Positions 49,301-58,800 of a stretch of DNA of 64,000 nt are shown here, piece by piece. Position 1 is the first letter of the stretch; each line of letters starts with the position of its first letter. The translations under genes and the position numbers were made by a program. Below the pieces are notes generated by a model. That model did not search any database. It was not told where the DNA came from and saw only the letters and a program-made list of their open reading frames with translations. Source of the stretch: Platynereis dumerilii (lineage: Eukaryota; Annelida; Polychaeta; Phyllodocida; Nereididae); NCBI GenBank assembly GCA_026936325.1, contig JAPTHN010000001.1, positions 136,935,138 to 136,999,137 on the forward strand, written 5' to 3'.

Positions 49301-50350
49301 TCTTACATGAATGATTTAAAAAATGAAAAATGCTCAGCCCTCAGTAGATATATGTACAGTGTTAACAGATTGAGAACTTCATTGGTGTGATTACACTTCG
49401 CTCAGTCCTTTGAAATCTAAATCCCACTGAGAACAAAACATGGAAATTTTTAATGAAAATTAGAAGTTTGAAACTTACCACTGAGGGTGTTGCATGCTTG
49501 GACACATCTCTTGACATATCCCAAACAGACCCGTCACATGAACTGTATTCCGACCCTGAAAAAAAACAACTTTGTTTCAAAATAAATTATATTGTTGCTG
49601 TTATTAAACTTTAGAACTTAAAATAAATCATTTGCCACAAAAACATAATATGGACATGAAAAATTGAAGATTCCTCTTTTATACTCGAGAAGAATCATGT
49701 ATGGTAATTAGATAATTCTTAGGCAGTGTTTCCTCTCTTTTCCTCTGGTTCTTAAGGAGTTATTTGAATGAAAAAGTGTATTTTTTAAATAGCTAGTCCC
49801 AACCTACTCTTGAAAATTGTGAATTGAATTGGGAAATTTTTTTATCCTTTATTGGCCCAGCATATTTAAGTACCTGTGTCGCTGAAGTAATCATCGAAGA
49901 TCTCAAATCCTTGATCATCTTTCCTGATGTTTTTACCTGCCTTGACATCTTTCAGAGTCCGTCTGTCACAAAAATTCAGAACAACCCAAATTAGTAATCA
50001 GAGACACAATATTCCAACCAATAAATTACTCACATAAAAATAAAATACATCATGTTAAAAAAAAAATTAAAATTGAAGCATGAAGGATTCACAAGGCAAA
50101 TCAAATGACCATACCTGCCAATATTTTGACTAGCAGAGAATGTTTGACTCGCTGATATCCTGAAATTTGGAAATAAAATTTGAACCATTATAGATACAGG
50201 GTTACTGAAATTCCAGAGCTTCAAAATAGTGTTGCTGCATTTAGACCACAGTGAAAATGTTTTAGACGCATCAATTTTAAATTGCATAACAAAGATCAAA
50301 TGTCCATACCTGCCAATACCTTGGCTGCCAGAGAATGTTTGACTTGACAT
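37355..50350 (-). CDS. CENPC: Centromere protein C, unusually large
   Basis: CENP-C binds CENP-A nucleosomes and recruits the Mis12 complex at the inner kinetochore. Seventeen coding exons keep phase throughout: 50310-50350, 50115-50159, 49874-49962, 49479-49555, 47410-49127, 47247-47285, 42432-46744, 42246-42320, 41717-41824, 41170-41232, 40636-40836, 40081-40188, 39466-39564, 38980-39108, 38481-38656, 37908-37998, 37355-37431. The product is about 2,482 aa (human 943). RTLKDVKAGKNIRKDDQGFE with FDDYFSD, near residue 30, resembles the Mis12-binding N-terminal motif. Residues 2268-2288 (RRSRRNRVKPLAFYKNERP and DY) are the CENP-C motif, with the nucleosome-binding Arg and aromatics. GFVIAGIISPD follows, then the dimerising Mif2 cupin (about 2369-2482; GYLLIRPLKEKPMHK, LESGDKFLVPCG). 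The extra length lies in the exons at 47410 and 42432: Ser/Lys/Glu-rich disordered sequence, a KE-rich block (783-1007) and RRKS arrays. The ATG follows an acceptor, so an untranslated exon lies upstream. Identification is secure; exon 2 may be optional. Confidence 0.95.
40885..40975 (-). repeat. SINE family 1 copy with internal deletion, in a CENPC intron
   Basis: 'ggcttaatgtcctgcattta' (3' end) is followed closely by 'cacgctaccactagacaaac' and 'cctcctccc' (tRNA-like head), both reverse-complemented. The SINE body between them is missing. Confidence 0.75.
43159..43638 (-). repeat. Internal protein duplication in CENPC (NDVSMEET...LVEDDTLDDS)
   Basis: Within the 4.3-kb exon two successive segments share NDVSMEET, a Lys/Ala-rich linker, then LVEDDTLDDS and STVP. 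The spacing is about 240-280 bp. The conserved acidic cores in a diverged linker suggest a short functional motif. Confidence 0.75.
43738..44082 (-). repeat. RRKS motif array in CENPC
   Basis: Protein residues about 1558-1672 contain NRRKSKES, GRRKSMEV, ERRKSVDA, NRKNSAKE and SRRKSGDT, then a serine-less NRREPVDK. Each of the first five matches the basophilic kinase consensus R/K-R/K-x-S used by Aurora B and PKA. Spacing is 16-33 residues and acidic residues lie between. Confidence 0.7.
45733..46383 (-). repeat. KE-rich repeat block in CENPC, about 57-67 aa units
   Basis: Units start ESERRRNGEKTDKRED, ESEGRRNSEKADKRTG, ESERRKSEEKTDKRRD and a weaker ESGRRGKEKEKTDKRK. The first three continue LKGESER-like and then run into Glu-rich stretches. 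The array has grown by tandem duplication. Long open frames on the opposite strand across it are shadows of its purine-rich composition. Confidence 0.75.
48152..48398 (-). repeat. THTIEK motif repeats in CENPC
   Basis: Protein residues about 328-408 contain GTFTIEKP, GTHTIEKR, NTRTIEKV, GTYTKEKP and RTHTIEKK, spaced 15-28 residues apart with Lys-rich linkers. The tight conservation of T-x-T-I-E-K in an otherwise disordered exon points to selection. Confidence 0.8.
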
Positions 50351-50351
50351 C
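50115..50351 (-). repeat. Tandemly duplicated first coding exons of CENPC
   Basis: Exon 1 (50310-50351) and exon 2 (50115-50159) are near copies, both encoding SQTFS-x-SQ-x-IGR. The similarity extends across the donors ('ggcag/gtatgg') and into the following intron. Exon 2 is 45 bp, a multiple of three, so including or skipping it keeps the frame. Both end in phase 2 and can splice to the exon at 49962. Confidence 0.85.
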
Positions 50352-51232
50352 CTGAAATGAGAATAAGGTTTTGCTGTTTTTTTATTAATCAGGACAATAA
50401 ACCTAAACTCCATTGATTCTAGGTTAGGCCTAAAACTAGACCCTCAGCAGCTGCTCAGAGGGTCTCAAATTTAAATTTAGTCTTACACTCAACTTTTTAT
50501 GGTTAGGAGCCAATCAGATGATACTTTGGGGGAGGGGATTATGGATTTTATCTCTTAACAACCTTTTTCATTCGCTGTCGAAGCAACGTCTAACTATTAT
50601 TTCGGGCGTGTCATGAGAACAGTCCTCTAGCTTTAGGTGAAAACAAACTTTTATTTATTTTCATGTAGGCCTACTGGACAAACTTTTTGTGGTGTTATGT
50701 GTCAAAGAATATTTTTTGACCGGGGATATACGCAGAGCGACTTTGCCAATAGCGCCGTCAGTCTATTTGCAGAGCCGACAGGATCTGCGAATGAATATAA
50801 GTCAAGTCATAGACACGCCAAGTCGTAGACACGCATAGTCATAGATACGCCAAGTCGTAGACATATTTAAGAGCTATCCCCAAAGTCGTAGACACAGAAT
50901 TTTCACTTTCAAAAGGAATTACCCACTCGTAGACACACAATAAAATTAACTAACCAAGTCGTAGACAGCAGCATCATCCAACCAGTAGACAGAATTCTTT
51001 GTTTTCAATTAATTGCAATTAATTATCTTTTGTGAATCAGCTACTTTAAAATTGATTCCTCCACACTCCACAGGTATTGATTTACTAGGGTGCAGGGTAA
51101 CTAGGGTTGGGACGATAATCCATATATCACTGTATCACAATATCTTTCAACATTAAATATTGTGATATCATGACTACAGATATCGCGATATCAACAATAT
51201 CGTGATATTATACAGTTATCGCACAGCACAGA

Positions 51233-51335
51233 GTGCAATATCAGTTTTTATGGCACCGAGGTGACTAATATTGCACGAGGGCGCAGCCCGAGTGCAATAT
51301 TAGTCACCGAGGTGCCATAAAAACTGATATTGCAC
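51233..51335. repeat. 44-bp-arm palindrome
   Basis: The left arm starts 'gtgcaatatcagtttttatg' and the right arm ends 'cataaaaactgatattgcac', with a 15-bp GC-rich spacer (gagggcgcagcccga). The only clear asymmetry is 'accgaggt', present in the same orientation in both arms. It would form a very stable cruciform. Confidence 0.85.
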
Positions 51336-51410
51336 GAGGTGATGTGCAATAACTGTTATATCATATGGTTTTTTTTGGGAAATGCTAAGAAAAGGGCCGG
51401 AATTCTGATG

Positions 51411-52190
51411 TCAAAACTCTTTTTGTGTTTCTTTGAGCTGCATGTTTGAAATGTAGTATCAATAACTATTTCACTCACAAAAAAATGTTTCACACTTTTG
51501 GCATCCATAGAAGATATATTTTGATGATTGGTCTTCTTTAATTTTTTTTCCTCAAACTTTGTGGCACACTTAATTAAGACCTCTAAATTCAACAAAGTCA
51601 CTGAAAAATGGGGGGAAAAATTGTTTTTCGGCCACTTATAATGCTTTATTCTGATTAAACAAATAACATACACAGTACTAAAAGTTGATATCTACTTAGC
51701 CCTTTAATATACGCATCTTTTGGCCACCACAATCATTTTTCTGTCTATTTCCATTGCTGTGCTGTGACTTTCTTTAAATATTTAAAACCAAGAAACGAAA
51801 TTGTTGCTGCTGCAAGACTCAATTTGTGTTTCTTTTGAACCACATACTTAAAATGCATCTCACTAGAAATGGATGAATATTTCACTCACCAAAAAAATGT
51901 CACACTATAGGAATCCAAAAATGATGTACTTGATGATAGATTTAATTTTCGATTTTTTTGAAAAACTTTATAGCAGACTTTTGATGTCTAAACACAATAA
52001 AATCACCAAAAAATCGGCAAAAATGCCGTTTTTCGGCCACTTAATGCTTTATTCTGATAAAACAAATTACATAAGTAGTATAAAAAGTTTATGTCCGATT
52101 AGCCCTTTAATAGACGCATCTTTTGCCGTTAAAACCAGCTTTCTCTCTGCTTCCGTTGCGATGCAATAAATCTTTTAGTAAAATGGAAAA
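51411..52190. repeat. Tandem duplication, about 400-bp period
   Basis: 'ttttcggccacttaatgctt' near 52031 matches 'tttcggccacttataatgc' near 51626. The order of words from 'ttgtgtttctt' to 'agccctttaata' plus 'acgcatctttt' is the same in both units. A third unit begins near 52205 ('tgtggctgcagcagcact') but is cut off. Confidence 0.75.
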
Positions 52191-52785
52191 ACACAATCTT
52201 TTCGTCAAGTTGTGGCTGCAGCAGCACTGAAACGTGGTGCTTCCTCTCAGGTCCGTCCAATGTCTTACATGTTAAAAAGAGCGTGCAATAACATGCGTGC
52301 AATATCGTAGAATATTGCACGGCTGTCGGCCAATCAGCAGCGAGTATTCTGGCTAACCATATGATATATCATGATATATCGTGATTATATTGTGTCTTTT
52401 TTTGTTCAAAACAGCAAAATTCGGAATTTGCATCGCTCTCTTTCTTCTCATTTATGGATTCTATGACACACGCGATATATCGTGTTATCGTGATATCAGC
52501 CTAACTAGATATAGTGATATAAAAAAACCATTATAAATCGTCCCATCCCTAGTAGGGTGTGCCTTTTGTTATCCTGAAGTGCAATTACTTGAAAGATTAA
52601 AGGTTCAAATGCACGGAGCTTTTAATCAACAATGTTGGCTTTTCCATCAAGTGGAATAGAGCAACTGTGCCTGCAATAAGTTTACACGTTCTATTCCACA
52701 GCAGATATGAGGACTGTTCTCATGATATGGCCATTATACACACAGCCCAGGAGCTGGATATATAGGATCTTCCTGCATCCAGTAA

Positions 52786-52814
52786 TAAACTAAACTAAAC
52801 TAAACTAAACTACT
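52786..52814. repeat. AACTA pentanucleotide microsatellite
   Basis: Five or six consecutive copies of 'aacta' are seen. Confidence 0.9.
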
Positions 52815-52983
52815 GATTTCTGGTATTGGCCTACAGATATCTTTTGACATTTCATGTATAAGTATTTTGCAATAATTAACAGATTAATTCCTGAGCATCA
52901 GCAACTGAGTTGGCTAACATGGAAACTATTGTGTCTAACTTGGCAATATTAAACTGACCAAAAAGTCTGCATCTACGACTCGG

Positions 52984-54065
52984 TGATCCCTGCCATTTTG
53001 ATATAGATCTACCAGTTGGTAGCACCAGGTGTCACTGTCGACCAGTTGGTTGTCTACTAGTTGGTTGTGTACGAGTTGGTTTGTCTAAGAGTTGACAGTC
53101 AACGACTTGATTTGATAGTGATACCTCCGCGAATAGGCCGACCTGTCTTTGGGCAGAGCCGGGCTCTGCATAGCCTTGTCTGTCTAGCGGAGCCAGGCTT
53201 ACCAATCACTTTCACAGTGTTAATTAACAACTTTAAATTGTTTAAGCCTACATTTCATGCTTTGTTTACATTGTATGGTTGAGCCTGGGCGGGTTGGAGT
53301 GAATTTCAGTTTAGCAAAGATTTTTAAATTGGGCAGTACAAGCTGCACAATTACGACCAACAGCGACATAAACATTACCTAAACCAAACTGCTTCATTTG
53401 GCAGCTCTGTGAGAGTTTTAGCAGCAGATCTTGGGGACGGGGCGTTTGTTTTCAACCGTCACAAAACACGAAAGACAAACTTGCCGCTCTTCAAAAAATT
53501 GTGTCGCAGAAATATAGGTCACAGAAAATGTCCTTCGCTTTGCAAAAAATTGATCTAAAATTATTGTGAGTGTAGATTTTATTAATTTATTATTATTAGG
53601 ACATTTTGGAAGTCATCAAACGTACTAAAAAGGAATTTTTATTTTTTTATGGGCAATTAAATATTTCGCGACACTCATCAATGACCGCGGTTTCCAAACA
53701 GAAAACAAATGAGTTTTTCTGGTGAATTCACTTGAAAAGCGGGTAATTAAGATCTCTCGTAAATTTTACCCCAATTAATGGTTCTGCATTACAGAAGCCT
53801 TGCTGAAGCCCTTGTGCTGGACGAAGTTGAGTAGTGTCGATTTCTAGGGTGACACTGACAGGTGAATTCGGCGGTGTCAACTTCGGCGACAGTGTTAATT
53901 TTCCAACTGGTCAGTTGGGTGTGCGGTCAACTAGGCGACAACCTACTAGGGCGACACCTGTCAGTATCACTAGGTGACAAGGAATTTGGAAATCTCATAC
54001 CTGGCCTGTGGCAGTGCTATAGATGACTGACAAGCAAGCAGTTCCAACTAGGTGACATAAATTTA
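52984..54065. mobile_element. Possible element bounded by CAACTAGGYGACA arrays
   Basis: Words close to 'caactaggtgaca' occur in forward orientation at about 53928-54060 and as reverse complements ('gtcgaccagttggt') at 52995-53085, with 15-17 bp spacing. Further single copies lie at 54645 and 55262. Inverted arrays around unlike DNA suggest transposon ends, but the borders and the division from the 50790 element are uncertain. Confidence 0.4.
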
Positions 54066-54099
54066 CACAACACTTCCAACTTACTATACAGATGACTGC

Positions 54100-54602
54100 C
54101 AGTCAGAACGGCGATAAACCAGAACGGCTATTCGTATAATTACAGACAATACCTAAACGGCGATGATCAAAGTCCAAAACGGCGATGACAATTTTAGTAA
54201 TAAATCAACTAAGAAAAGTATCTTTCAACAAAAAAACGTCTGAAAATTGTTACTTTGCAGCAAAAAAAGTTCACATTTACGAAATTTGTTACTTTGTAGC
54301 AAAATAACATAACATTTTTGTTGTCTAATTTGACATGTTATAATGTAGCTAAAACTTAGTAAATGTGTAAAACTTGATAAAATGCAACAAAAAACGTAAC
54401 TAAATGATCTTTTTGATTATGGAAACACGTTGGATAACAAAATGTATTATATTAAAATAAAATTACTAAGTTTTCAAGCTATTTCTACCAAAAATTAGTG
54501 CAATACAATTAACAATAGCAGTTCTTGTTTTCTAGTAAAATTTATCATCGCCGTTATTGTAAAGATACGAATAGCCGTTCTGGTTTATCGCCGTTTTGAC
54601 TG
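54100..54602. mobile_element. Non-autonomous element with AACGGCGAT subterminal repeats
   Basis: Long terminal inverted repeats begin CAGTCAGAACGGCGATAAAC and are followed on both sides by 'cagaacggctattcgtat'. The word AACGGCGAT recurs inside both ends, at least three times on each side counting variants. The 503-bp interior is AT-rich and non-coding. Termini starting CAG and AAACGG-type subterminal words recall hAT elements such as Ac. Confidence 0.8.
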
Positions 54603-54741
54603 CACACCATACAGACTATGTGACACAAGTTCACAAAACGCTTCCAACTAGGTGACAATACATTAATTTCCTTATTTACCACACCATAATATTGCAAGTG
54701 ATCTGTCACATGGTTGGTATCTTTACCCAGCTGCCATAAAT

Positions 54742-55255
54742 TATGGCAACTGGGTGGCCAAGTGGCCTCGGTGTCCGTCTGCTCCGCTGAAGGGATTTTC
54801 TTTGCATGTGTTCGAACCCTGGGTGGGGAACCCATTGACAGTGTTCCAGCTAGGCCATTTGAGCTTGGCGCCGCGCCATGCCCGACCCTCGTCCGCCATG
54901 CCCAAAAAAAAAAGAATTTTTTTCACAATTTTTGGAAAAATTTTTTTTTTTCAAAAGTGCCCTCATTTCTAGAAAATTGTATGCCCGAATAAAATCCTAG
55001 CTTGAACACTGCCCAATATTTTCAGTGTACCGTCCTTCATGAGCAATATCCCAGCTGGATGTCATTCGGATGAGTCGTTAAATTGGCGGCCCCTTGTATC
55101 AGTGTCTTTGCTTGGCAAGTAAAAGATCCCTCAGGTGGGGTAAATGTGTAACGTGTTGAGGACTCTCGCTCTCTCTCCCATCTCATCAATCAACCCTTGT
55201 GAGCGCCGAGTACTGGGCGTAGAAGGCTGCACTTACCGTATCTATCTATCTCCAA
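54742..55255 (+). repeat. SINE family 2, full-length, interrupted by a MITE
   Basis: The tRNA-like head has box A 'tgggtggccaagtggcc' and box B 'tgttcgaaccctggg'. The body, matching the 26643 copy, resumes at 55012 and ends in TATC repeats. A 173-bp MITE sits in the middle. Confidence 0.85.
54839..55011. mobile_element. hAT-like MITE nested in the SINE
   Basis: Ends are CAGTGTTCCAGCTAGG and, inverted, CAGTGTTCAAGCTAGG. The flanking octamers cccattga and cccaatat agree at five of eight positions, as expected of an old 8-bp hAT duplication. The uninterrupted SINE copy at 26643 confirms the insertion borders. The interior has A and T runs and no coding capacity. Confidence 0.8.
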
Positions 55256-55886
55256 TAAAAAATGTGTCACCTAGATGGTATCTGGTATTAGGGTGGGATC
55301 GATGCATAGATAGTATCGTGAACGTTCAGAATCGTGAAAAAAGGAGCGATGTCAACATCGTCATATTTCACAATGTTCTGCAATCGCCACAGTCAAATCG
55401 CAATACTTACAAATGCCCTGAAAAACCCATTTTTGTGGGCTCAATATTCACATCTGCCGTCAGGATCCATCATAAACAAGTAAAACATCTTTTATTAGGT
55501 AGTTTTGGACAGAAAAACAGAAGTTTTCAGGCCTGTAAAATCGTCCCTGTATTAATTGGGTTTTGCCCATGATGCAGCTCAAGGAAAATGTCATAGCCAG
55601 CTGGTGTGAAGCAGAGTAATTTCTCACAAAATAATTTTTGGCCTTAACATCACATGTGAGTACTAAGTCTCACACGTCCTTACACCTGACTGGGTTTGTT
55701 TAGGTTAACTTCCTCTGCCCTTTGCCAGGTCAGGTTCTGGGATCTCGACACTTTGTAATGCACCAGACAATTTATTTTTTCTCTTGTAATTTTTTATGTA
55801 ATAGATTTTTCTCCGGTGCCAGAATGGCATATCTTTCGATCTAATTATCCAGTTGAACAATTTTAAAAAGTTTTGTTTATTTATAG

Positions 55887-58800
55887 GTAAATATGGACTA
55901 AACCAAGATGAGTGGAGCTGACCTAATTGAAACCCTTAAAAACGTCAAGTTTCCTGGGGTGGAGAAACTCGATGCTGGAAGTTACGAGTGGATTTTTGAG
56001 GACCCAGAGCTTTTGCCCTTTCTTGAGTGGTTTTGTTTGAATATCAGCGAAGGAAACATACTCAGCCAAGATGAAATTCAGAGGTAAGAATCTTTCCAGC
56101 TTATACTGTTATACATTTCCTTTAATTGTTAGCAATTTGTTACTCTTCGGTTCTTTAGTGAAATATACCTCTGATGGTTCATTGTGAATTTGATTTCATA
56201 AGGAGAGTGCCATGGCCAGAAAGAGGCACGAATACCGAGAAATTCATATTCATGATAATTCAATTAGTTCAATGAATCATTGTAGTGTTTTTGATTGGAG
56301 TCTTACCATATGATATCATCAGTTTTTTAATGCAATTGATCATAGATACAAAGAAATTGAGCAGTCATCGGGAGTGCTTGAAGGAAAACAGCTGCAAGAG
56401 GCTATGCAAGCGATGTCCCTCATGGACGACCAGCAGCCCGAGGAAGTCATCAGGTAATACACGACTCCCAAATAAAATAGGATACAAAATTTATGTTCAT
56501 TCATAACGTCTAATAAATATAGATGTGTATTGAGGATGTTGGTAATCTTTTCTTTTAATTTTAGGGAAGAAGTTGCCCAACTAGACGAAGATTTAAAGTT
56601 CACAATGCACAGAAAAAATGTTTTGATTCAACAGAGAAACAAACTAAGGTATGACATACTTTTGATCTTCCTGCAAGGCCCAGTTGCTCTTCTTGCAAAC
56701 TGGGGGGGAGGGTTGGTCTAGCGGTAGCGTGCTGGGCTCCCAATTGCTGGGTCCAGGGTTCGAATCAAGCTCTTGTCGGGTCACCTGGGCCTATGTTGGA
56801 CGGCTGTTTCAATCATCCTTCGCCTCATTGCCGTGGCCTCCCCCTGCCCTAATCAGCCTACCAAGTGCATAAATACAGGACGTAAAACCCCAATCATCCA
56901 TCTAGCAAACTTTTTGCCTGTTGTCCAACTCTTCCCCAAACAAGTGGATAATTGGAAGTATAACATGAGAAAAATTAATAGCAATCTGCCTTTTGCAAAA
57001 ACCAATGCTTAATAATATAATGATATAGTATGATTTTATATAGCGCCCATTCCAGATAAGTCTGTTGACGGACCACACCTTACTGAACGGCAATCATACC
57101 AATCATTATAGTGATTTATAACCTCTGGATATGGCCAGAGCGGGGTTTGAACCCGCATCCACTGCGCACAAGGCAGACATGCTAACCACTATGCTACGGC
57201 ACCACATTACAGTTATGATGGAATATTTTTTGGTTTTGTCTGACTTCTTATTTCTGTAGTTTGCAGCATGCAGCCCTGTCAGACAGAGAATCACAGTTGG
57301 AAAGCCTTGAGAAGAATGAAAAGTCACGGTACAAGAAGGAACTGGAGCACTGTCAGGCTGTAAATGCAAAGGTAACTGTCTGTTTCAAATTAATTATTAT
57401 CCTATGTAAAATCAATAGAGTTTGTAAATCTGAAATTAGAAGTGTTGTTGAATTCATGTATCTTAAGTTCTCCTTTAAATGTCTCAAAATCTTCACATTG
57501 TAAAGACATAGGTGAATTACCATTTAAGTGCTGCAGTCACCATAACATTTTGTGAGCGTGGTTGAATAATCAAACAATTTTAGAAGTTTATCAGCCTAAT
57601 TAGACTAGCAGTAGCTAGTCTCTTGTATTACTAGGCGTCATCCAGATCCGAGTCGTCCTTTTGCATGGCAACCAAACTGTGTCCAAAGCAAGGGCATGAT
57701 TAAGGCATTTCAAACGATCGTTCTTATGAGTGAAAACCACCGTTACATACCCCAAATTTCGTGTCAAACTCTACCTTGCATCTTTATTTCTTCAAATAAC
57801 AGTAAAATTTTAAAATCCACGCAGTTAAACGCTGTATTTTAGCCATGCTTTTACTCAAATTACTGGCATAACTTCCACTGCGTTGTTGATCGCTCAGACT
57901 TTCGTGGCCAGTGCGCATGCGCACGTAAATTATGGATTGCCCCTGGTGGATCAGCAGTGAAACAGTCTAATCTTTGCATTGCCCAAAGATTAAGTTGGAC
58001 AACCTCCTCCAGCATGTTTTGGAGAAGCATCACGGCAATTAAGCAATCATATCACAGACAGCCGTGCTAAGTGCCGGTCTGTTTATTCAGACTGCAGGAG
58101 CAGTGCTACAATTCCAAAAACGTTTCATGCACGGCGTAAACTAGGTCAACGTGACCTAATTTTCGCCATCATCTTCACAGGCTCATTCACATTTGTGCAG
58201 ACTTTTATAACCTATTTAAGTACTTGTAGTCTATCTGGGAATACCTGTTAGTTCTGTTGATCACGATTTCAAGTCTATAACTCACATTTTGCAACTTACT
58301 TTTTACTTTGTTTGCTGGACTCTGATTGGCCAATGTCTGGCCTACACTGCCTTATGATTGGCCGGGGAACGGTCAACTCGCCAGGGGAGAACTCGCCAGG
58401 CCCACTACTCGCCAGTTGACTTCCCGCCAGTACCCCAACCCGCCAGGTTACCTATTACAGCCCATTGTGTGGTTGTTTTAACTTGTTAATTTTATTACAA
58501 TAATAAAACCTTAAATAAAATTGCCGATTTAAAAAAGATATTTATGTTTTTGTTCTCATTATACACTGTATGAAAACATGGCATATTTGTGTACAAACAG
58601 CCCATAACATGAACATAATGTTGATTTGTTTGTTATTTAAAATTATCTAGGCCTATTCTAAGTGTTTGAGTCTATTAAAGTAGAGTTTAAAAGACAACAA
58701 ATTATAAGTCGATCTTTCATGAAAATAACAGTGTAAATTGAATAGTATAATCAAGAACCTATTTCACACAATGGCCTGAGTAAAAGTAGATAATATTAAC

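Larger units (their letters stand above)
51102..52551. mobile_element. MITE-like element with TAGGGWTGGGACGAT termini
   Basis: The left end 'tagggttgggacgataatcc' and the reverse complement of the right end ('tagggatgggacgattta') match. Next to the ends the sequence is rich in 'atatcgtgatat' words. About 1.45 kb, with no coding capacity. The interior contains a palindrome and a 400-bp tandem duplication. I could not establish a target duplication. Confidence 0.7.
50790..53112. mobile_element. Probable non-autonomous element with AGTCGTAGACA end arrays
   Basis: At the left, 'aagtcgtagacac' and close variants recur about eight times between 50795 and 50995, the first ones at about 15-17 bp spacing. 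The right end carries related inverted words ('gtctactagttggttgtgta') and finishes in 'cgacttga', mirroring 'tcaagtc' at the left. The element at 51102-52551 is nested in it. The outer ends are approximate, and the right array may belong to a second element (see 52984). Confidence 0.45.
50352..55886. other. Divergent intergenic region CENPC/HAUS3, filled with transposons
   Basis: The untranslated first exons and promoters of both genes should lie here. Little non-transposon DNA remains: about 50352-50780, 53115-53830 and 55260-55886. An E2F-like word 'tttcgcg' is at 53666 in the middle remnant. No other gene is supported, and short open frames in this region overlap the repeats. Confidence 0.5.

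Noticed and set aside
56702-57208. tRNA genes
   Set aside because: The box A and box B words belong to SINE heads; stems do not pair well, and SINE bodies and tails follow directly.
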